DNA of 8,073 nt from Candidatus Gastranaerophilales bacterium. Its GTDB lineage: Bacteria; Cyanobacteriota; Vampirovibrionia; Gastranaerophilales; Gastranaerophilaceae. Positions 4,621-8,073 of this stretch are shown here, in pieces. A program made the translations under genes and the position numbers. The stretch spans positions 1 to 8,073 of the forward strand of contig CALUSZ010000152.1 in NCBI GenBank assembly GCA_944323495.1, given 5' to 3'. The stretch's first letter is position 1. Each line of letters starts with the position of its first letter. The notes under the pieces were generated by a model. The model was not told the origin of the DNA. It did not search any database and worked only from the letters and a program-made list of their open reading frames with translations.

Positions 4621-6087
4621 TTATTTTAATGCCGCTTTTGCCCTTGCAAGTGAGTTATGTTTCCCGAGTATATCAAGTATGGCTACCATATCAGCTCCGC
4701 ATAGCCTTCCTGTTACTGCGGCTCTTATTGCCCACATTGTGAATTTAGGTTTATATCCCTTCTGTTCTTTGAAATCAGCTCTGAATTTTTCAAGCTTTTC
4801 GTGCAGATTTTCTTCTGTCCATTCCCAATTCTCTGCTTGTTCAATAAATGATTTTAACACATCTTGAGATAATTCAGTCTCCAAGTTTTCGGCAGCTTTT
4901 TCGTCAATTTCAACCTTTTCTCCGCCGAAGAAGTAAGAAACAGCATCTGTTATATCTGAAAGTAGAACAAGGGGTTCTCTTGTAACTTCAATCATTCTGT
5001 TGAAATGCTCTTCCGACATTTCAGACAGGTCATATTTTGTTAGATATTTTTTTAATTTTTCCTTTAACTCTTCCATTGGCAGCATTTTAATATAATGGCT
5101 GTTCATCCATTTTAGTTTGTCGTATTCAAAAATTGAATTGGAAGATGAAATTTCATTTATTCTGAAGTCTTTTGCAATCTCATCAACAGTTTTAATTTCG
5201 ACCCCATCAGACGGAGACCAGCCGAGCAGCGCCACGAAGTTGACAAGAGCTTCTGTCAGATAGCCTTGCTCAACAAAATCAGATACTGCTGTAGCACCAT
5301 GTCTTTTGGAGAGTTTACTTCTGTCAGGCGCAAGAATCATCCCAAGATGCCCGAAGCGAGGAACCTCAAATCCTAAAGCTTCAAATATCAGGATTTGTTT
5401 GTAAGTATTTGAAATATGGTCTTCACCTCTGATAACATGGGATATTTTCATCAAAGCATCATCAATTACAACAGCGTAGTTGTATGTCGGAGCTCCGTTT
5501 GATTTCATAATAACAAAGTCACCAATCAGGTTGGTATCCATGTGCAGCTTGCCTTTAACTAAATCGTCAAATTCAAGGATGGAAGTGTCGTGAAAAGCTT
5601 TTTGCGCCTTTGCTACATTAAACCTTATAGCAGGTTTTCTGCCTTCTGCTCTAAGTTTTGCCTTTTCTTCTTCCGTTAAGTTTTCGCACTTTCTTGAATA
5701 AACATAGGCTTTTTTATTTTTAGTCGCTTCTTCCTTCTCAGCTTCCAGTTCTTCCGGTGTGCAGAAACACTCGTAGGCAAAGCCTTTGTCCAAGAGTGTC
5801 TGAATGTATTTAGGGTAGATATCGAATCTTTGGGATTGTGTATATGGACCGTAATCACCGCCTACGTCCGGGCCTTCATCCCAATTAAGTCCAAGAGCTT
5901 TTAAGCTGTCAAAGATATTATCAACATATTCCTGACTGGTCCTTTCAGCATCAGTATCTTCTATTCTAAGTATAAATTTACCGTTATTTTTTTTAGCGAA
6001 TAAATAGTTAAACAAAGCAGTCCTTGCAGTTCCAACGTGTAGATTTCCACTTGGAGAAGGAGCTATTCTTACTCTAACTTCTGACAT
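4621..6087 (-). CDS. gltX: Glutamyl-tRNA synthetase
   Basis: Charges tRNA-Glu with glutamate in the cytoplasm using ATP. At 488 residues it has full bacterial length. The class I signatures are intact: RIAPSPSGNLHVGTART (7-23, HIGH motif as HVGT), RIEDTDAERT (41-50) and KLSKRHGA (258-265, KMSKS motif). GEDHISNTYKQ (221-231) belongs to the catalytic Rossmann domain. Cys107, Cys109 and Cys134 lie where many GluRS bind structural zinc in the insertion domain. The region after about 320 is the helical anticodon-binding part. The start at 6087 has AGGAAGG (plus-strand 6094-6100) six bases away. Whether it is discriminating, or also charges tRNA-Gln for GatCAB, cannot be read from motifs alone. It is divergent from the metalloprotease gene and apparently monocistronic. 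Confidence 0.98.
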   Translation of the reverse strand: MSEVRVRIAPSPSGNLHVGTARTALFNYLFAKKNNGKFILRIEDTDAERTSQEYVDNIFDSLKALGLNWDEGPDVGGDYGPYTQSQRFDIYPKYIQTLLDKGFAYECFCTPEELEAEKEEATKNKKAYVYSRKCENLTEEEKAKLRAEGRKPAIRFNVAKAQKAFHDTSILEFDDLVKGKLHMDTNLIGDFVIMKSNGAPTYNYAVVIDDALMKISHVIRGEDHISNTYKQILIFEALGFEVPRFGHLGMILAPDRSKLSKRHGATAVSDFVEQGYLTEALVNFVALLGWSPSDGVEIKTVDEIAKDFRINEISSSNSIFEYDKLKWMNSHYIKMLPMEELKEKLKKYLTKYDLSEMSEEHFNRMIEVTREPLVLLSDITDAVSYFFGGEKVEIDEKAAENLETELSQDVLKSFIEQAENWEWTEENLHEKLEKFRADFKEQKGYKPKFTMWAIRAAVTGRLCGADMVAILDILGKHNSLARAKAALK

Positions 6088-6118
6088 AATTAACCTTCCT
6101 TTTCATATTTACCCCTTA

Positions 6119-6148
6119 ATTATTGCACAAATAAAGAAATCGTGTAAA
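6119..6148 (-). promoter_or_regulatory. Candidate promoter of gltX
   Basis: On the minus strand, TTTACA (plus 6143-6148) and AATAAT (plus 6119-6124) are 18 bases apart, with a start near 6112 ahead of the ribosome-binding site. It overlaps the promoter of the divergent gene, so polymerases could not sit on both at once. Confidence 0.35.
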
Positions 6149-6150
6149 TA
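6123..6150 (+). promoter_or_regulatory. Candidate promoter of the metalloprotease gene, implying a leaderless mRNA
   Basis: TTGCAC (6123-6128), a 16-base spacer and TAAATA (6145-6150) predict transcription starting at about 6157-6158, essentially on the ATG at 6158. No Shine-Dalgarno sequence exists between the -10 box and the ATG. Confidence 0.45.
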
Positions 6151-6157
6151 TATTAGT

Positions 6158-6934
6158 ATGCAGAGACGAACTTATCTTAACGGCAGCATAAAAAACGGCA
6201 ATATAATGAGATGGCCGGTCAATAATCTGGTTGTCTATATTGCACCGATGAAATTTTATTCAAAGCCGGGAGAAGATGCAAAATTTAGGAAAATGGTAAT
6301 GGACGCATTCAGCGTCTGGGCTGCTGCAACAGGAGGGAAACTTCGTTTTCGTATAACCAATGTTCTTTTGGAGTCCAATATAAATGTTGACTGGAAAAGA
6401 GTAGATAGAAAAGCTTTGGGGCATTGTTATTTTAACTGGGACGCACAGGGACGATTGTATGGGGCAGAAGTCTCAATCGGACTTACGGATGGGCGTATTC
6501 ATCAGCAGTACGACAGTGATATAGAAGTTTATCATACGATTTTGCACGAAGTAGGACATGCACTGGGATTAAATCACAGCCCTTATAAACAGGATATAAT
6601 GTATACTCCGCATCAGTACGGCGTAGCGGCTTTGTCTGAAAACGACAAGTATTCTATTAATTGGCTTTACAGACTTCCGGCAGGAGCTTCGGTAAAGCAG
6701 TTTGCTTCAAAGTACGGAATCTCGACATCTACAGATATTGATTCAGTTATCAGTAAGATTGATTCAAAAAATTCTACACAATCAGAAGATAATAAAATGC
6801 AAATATCAACAAGAAGGGACTTGCTGGAAGAAGCCGCTAATATAGGGGATTTGAAGCGGTATAATATGATGCTTCAAAACATTTCAATATCACCAAATGT
6901 TAAGAATTATTTAAATAATAACAGGCAAAATTAA
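6158..6934 (+). CDS. Matrixin-type zinc metalloprotease without signal peptide
   Basis: The 258-residue product contains HEVGHALGLNH (130-140), the HExxHxxGxxH zinc site of metzincins, with ligands His130, His134, His140 and catalytic Glu131. The Met-turn DIMYTPH (146-152) and LSENDKYSINWLYRLP (159-174) follow in the matrixin arrangement. MRWPVNNLVVYI (17-28) fits the first strand of the matrixin fold, so the catalytic domain is essentially the whole of residues 17-174. There is no signal peptide and no pro-domain or cysteine switch. The 84-residue C-terminal tail is Ser/Asn-rich, then helical. No Shine-Dalgarno precedes the ATG and no earlier ATG is in frame; leaderless initiation is likely. 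An internal ATG (residue 17) also lacks a site and would trim the N-terminus. Substrate is unknown. Confidence 0.88.
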   Translation: MQRRTYLNGSIKNGNIMRWPVNNLVVYIAPMKFYSKPGEDAKFRKMVMDAFSVWAAATGGKLRFRITNVLLESNINVDWKRVDRKALGHCYFNWDAQGRLYGAEVSIGLTDGRIHQQYDSDIEVYHTILHEVGHALGLNHSPYKQDIMYTPHQYGVAALSENDKYSINWLYRLPAGASVKQFASKYGISTSTDIDSVISKIDSKNSTQSEDNKMQISTRRDLLEEAANIGDLKRYNMMLQNISISPNVKNYLNNNRQN

Positions 6935-6955
6935 AAAATTAGGCAATTTTTTTAA
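6931..6955 (+). terminator. Weak AT-only hairpin after the metalloprotease gene
   Basis: TTAAAAAATT (6931-6940) can pair with AATTTTTTTAA (6945-6955) around AGGC, with one slipped T. It overlaps the stop codon and contains a T run. With no G-C pairs in the stem it may terminate poorly, so some read-through into the next gene is possible. Confidence 0.3.
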
Positions 6956-7009
6956 CTCAAATGTTTTTATTAAAATATACGGTTAGTAAAAACATAAGGT
7001 TGTATTTAA

Positions 7010-7798
7010 ATGATTAATCCAATAACATTTAAAGCCAATGTCGCATATAATAAAGAAGTAGAGCAGAACCTTCAGAGCGATTCTCCAAATCCTTTAAGAC
7101 TTAAGGCTAATTTGTCGAGCTTAACGGCACTTTCTAATTATAATCAAGTTTTGCTAAAGCCTAAACACGACAATGATTCTTTGGTAGTATTGAATAAAGC
7201 CTCTGAGTTAAACAATATTGCACCATCCAGAATGGAGCTGCCTCATAGCTATAACATAGATGAAGTTAACGGCGAACATATATATAAAAAAGATGGGACA
7301 CTGGCGTGTATAAGGGAATTTTCGAATGACACAATAAAAGAATACTATCCGGCAAAAGATGGGCAGTTTATTGATAGAATAGACGTGTATGATAAAAATA
7401 CAGGCAATATAATTGCCAAATATTCCCCTACCGTTGATAAAGACGGAGCCGTGAAAACAAATATAACAATTTTTGATGCAAATATTAATAATAAATATAC
7501 AATGTTTCAAGCAGAGGAGGACGGAAACATCAGCAGCATAACGGAGTTCTCGGGAGAAGGAGATTCTTTTAGAACATTGATACGGAATCCTGATTCGTTA
7601 AAACCTCTAAGATACATGGAGGCTAAAGAAACCCCGGAAGGTGATTTTATGCTTGTAGACAGCAAATTTGATAAAGCCGGTAATATATCAGAAATTAAAA
7701 ATGTAAATGGAAACAAAGAAGTTGTTATAACTTATGATGGAATTCATAAATCTATCAGTGTAAAAACTTATGAGAGCTCAAAAGATATTTCAAAATAA
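7010..7798 (+). CDS. Uncharacterised 262-aa protein with N-terminal 'ITFKA' motif and YD-like beta segments
   Basis: I do not recognise a characterised family. The protein opens MINPITFKANVAY. From memory, very similar N-termini ('I-T/S-FKG/A') recur on many Gastranaerophilales proteins, and NPSFKG in the 425-aa protein of this window is alike. Residues 10-80 look disordered (Asn/Ser/Leu-rich). Residues 88-165 are a run of short beta segments such as IYKKDGTLACIREF, RIDVYDKNTGNIIAKYSPT and DKDGAVKTNITIFD. Residues 210-255 contain FDKAGNISEIKNVNG and VVITYDG. The rhythm resembles YD repeats but is less regular than in the secreted protein at 3973-4575. There is no signal peptide or membrane helix. 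AAGG (6996-6999) lies ten bases before the ATG, a rather long spacing. Confidence 0.83.
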   Translation: MINPITFKANVAYNKEVEQNLQSDSPNPLRLKANLSSLTALSNYNQVLLKPKHDNDSLVVLNKASELNNIAPSRMELPHSYNIDEVNGEHIYKKDGTLACIREFSNDTIKEYYPAKDGQFIDRIDVYDKNTGNIIAKYSPTVDKDGAVKTNITIFDANINNKYTMFQAEEDGNISSITEFSGEGDSFRTLIRNPDSLKPLRYMEAKETPEGDFMLVDSKFDKAGNISEIKNVNGNKEVVITYDGIHKSISVKTYESSKDISK

Positions 7799-7844
7799 AA
7801 ATTAAATCCTGTTATTAACTTACTGTCGTTATTTTACTACTTCT

Positions 7845-7870
7845 GAATCCCCCGACTGGATTCCCTTTTT
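7845..7870 (+). terminator. Probable intrinsic terminator after the 262-aa gene
   Basis: GAATCC (7845-7850) pairs perfectly with GGATTC (7858-7863) around a 7-base loop, followed by CC and five Ts (7866-7870). The stem is short, so strength is uncertain. It lies 47 bases after the stop codon. The rest of the gap to 7966 holds no gene or clear promoter that I can see. Confidence 0.5.
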
Positions 7871-7966
7871 CGGTAATGTTTTAATCCTTGAAAACTTCCA
7901 TAATTTAGGAGTTAGTTTTCCTGAGGTAGGGGTAAATAAAGTTGATAAAATAAACGTAAATTTATT

Positions 7967-8023
7967 CCACCTAAAGAAAAGGGGTAAATGTGTACTCCAC
8001 CTATTAAAAAGGAGGTTAAAATG
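7967..8023 (+). repeat. Duplicated ribosome-binding/start region
   Basis: Two imperfect direct copies lie head to tail. Copy 1 (7967-7990) is CCACCTA-n-AAAAGG-GG-TAAATG. Copy 2 (7997-8023) is CCACCTA-n-AAAAAGGAGG-TTAAAATG. Each has an anti-Shine-Dalgarno-like CCACCT, a Shine-Dalgarno sequence and an ATG. They differ by three bases in length, and the two ATGs (7988 and 8021) are in frame, 11 codons apart. In each copy CCACCT could pair partly with its own Shine-Dalgarno sequence. Confidence 0.65.
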
Positions 8024-8073
8024 ACGATTAGAAAACTTACTGTGGCAGCTGCAATTGCCGTTGGTATAGCAAC
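8021..8073 (+). CDS. Exported protein, N-terminus only (cut by window end)
   Basis: Only 17 codons are visible: MTIRKLTVAAAIAVGIA. A short n-region with Arg-Lys and then an Ala/Val/Ile-rich core is a typical signal-peptide start, so the product is probably secreted or periplasmic. GGAGG (8011-8015) sits five bases before the ATG at 8021, the best ribosome-binding site in the window. An in-frame ATG at 7988 with AGGGG (7980-7984) only three bases ahead could add eleven residues (MCTPPIKKEVK). I prefer 8021 for its better spacing and conventional signal peptide. No identity can be given. Confidence 0.7.
   Translation, partial: MTIRKLTVAAAIAVGIA

Noticed and set aside
4621..6087. Functional link between gltX and the nearby tRNA-Glu
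   Set aside because: They are about 4 kb apart, separately transcribed and split by unrelated genes; proximity is probably chance.

Overview
The window is low-GC bacterial chromosome, most likely from a gut member of the non-photosynthetic cyanobacterial sister group (Vampirovibrionia/Melainabacteria, order Gastranaerophilales). The lineage call is an inference from several clues. The tRNA-Glu has a cyanobacterial/plastid-style acceptor stem (GCCCCCA paired with TGGGGGT, then A-CCA). The small RNA polymerase omega-like protein looks cyanobacterial in both halves. Several lineage-restricted proteins carry short 'FKG/FKA' motifs that I recall from this group. No taxonomic search was possible.

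Left edge (1-578): the C-terminal third of a large serine recombinase runs rightward into a tRNA-Glu(UUC) gene on the opposite strand. The last 13 codons of the recombinase come from tRNA sequence and its stop codon overlaps the anticodon. This is the boundary of an integrated element lying mostly outside the window to the left; the chromosome lies to the right. A hairpin inside the recombinase coding sequence is well placed to terminate the tRNA transcript.

Middle (580-4620): map (methionine aminopeptidase, +) meets an unrecognised 194-aa gene (-) with a 4-base overlap of their 3' ends. A probable rpoZ (+) with two candidate promoters and a strong terminator follows. Next come a 15-codon leader-type ORF coupled to a 425-aa lineage-type membrane-associated protein, and then a secreted 200-aa protein built from 21-residue YD-type repeats. 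A strong bidirectional terminator separates that gene from the convergent gltX.

Right (4621-8073): gltX (glutamyl-tRNA synthetase, -) is divergent from a matrixin-type zinc metalloprotease that appears to be read from a leaderless mRNA. A 262-aa lineage-type protein with YD-like beta segments follows. The window ends in the signal peptide of a further gene whose ribosome-binding region is duplicated.

The genes do not form one pathway. Housekeeping genes (tRNA-Glu, map, rpoZ, gltX) are interspersed with lineage-specific and surface or secreted proteins, nearly all with their own promoters. I see no CRISPR array, insertion sequence, toxin-antitoxin pair or defence cassette. The most interesting structures are the recombinase/tRNA overlap with its embedded terminator, the duplicated RBS/start at the right end, and the signal-less metalloprotease.
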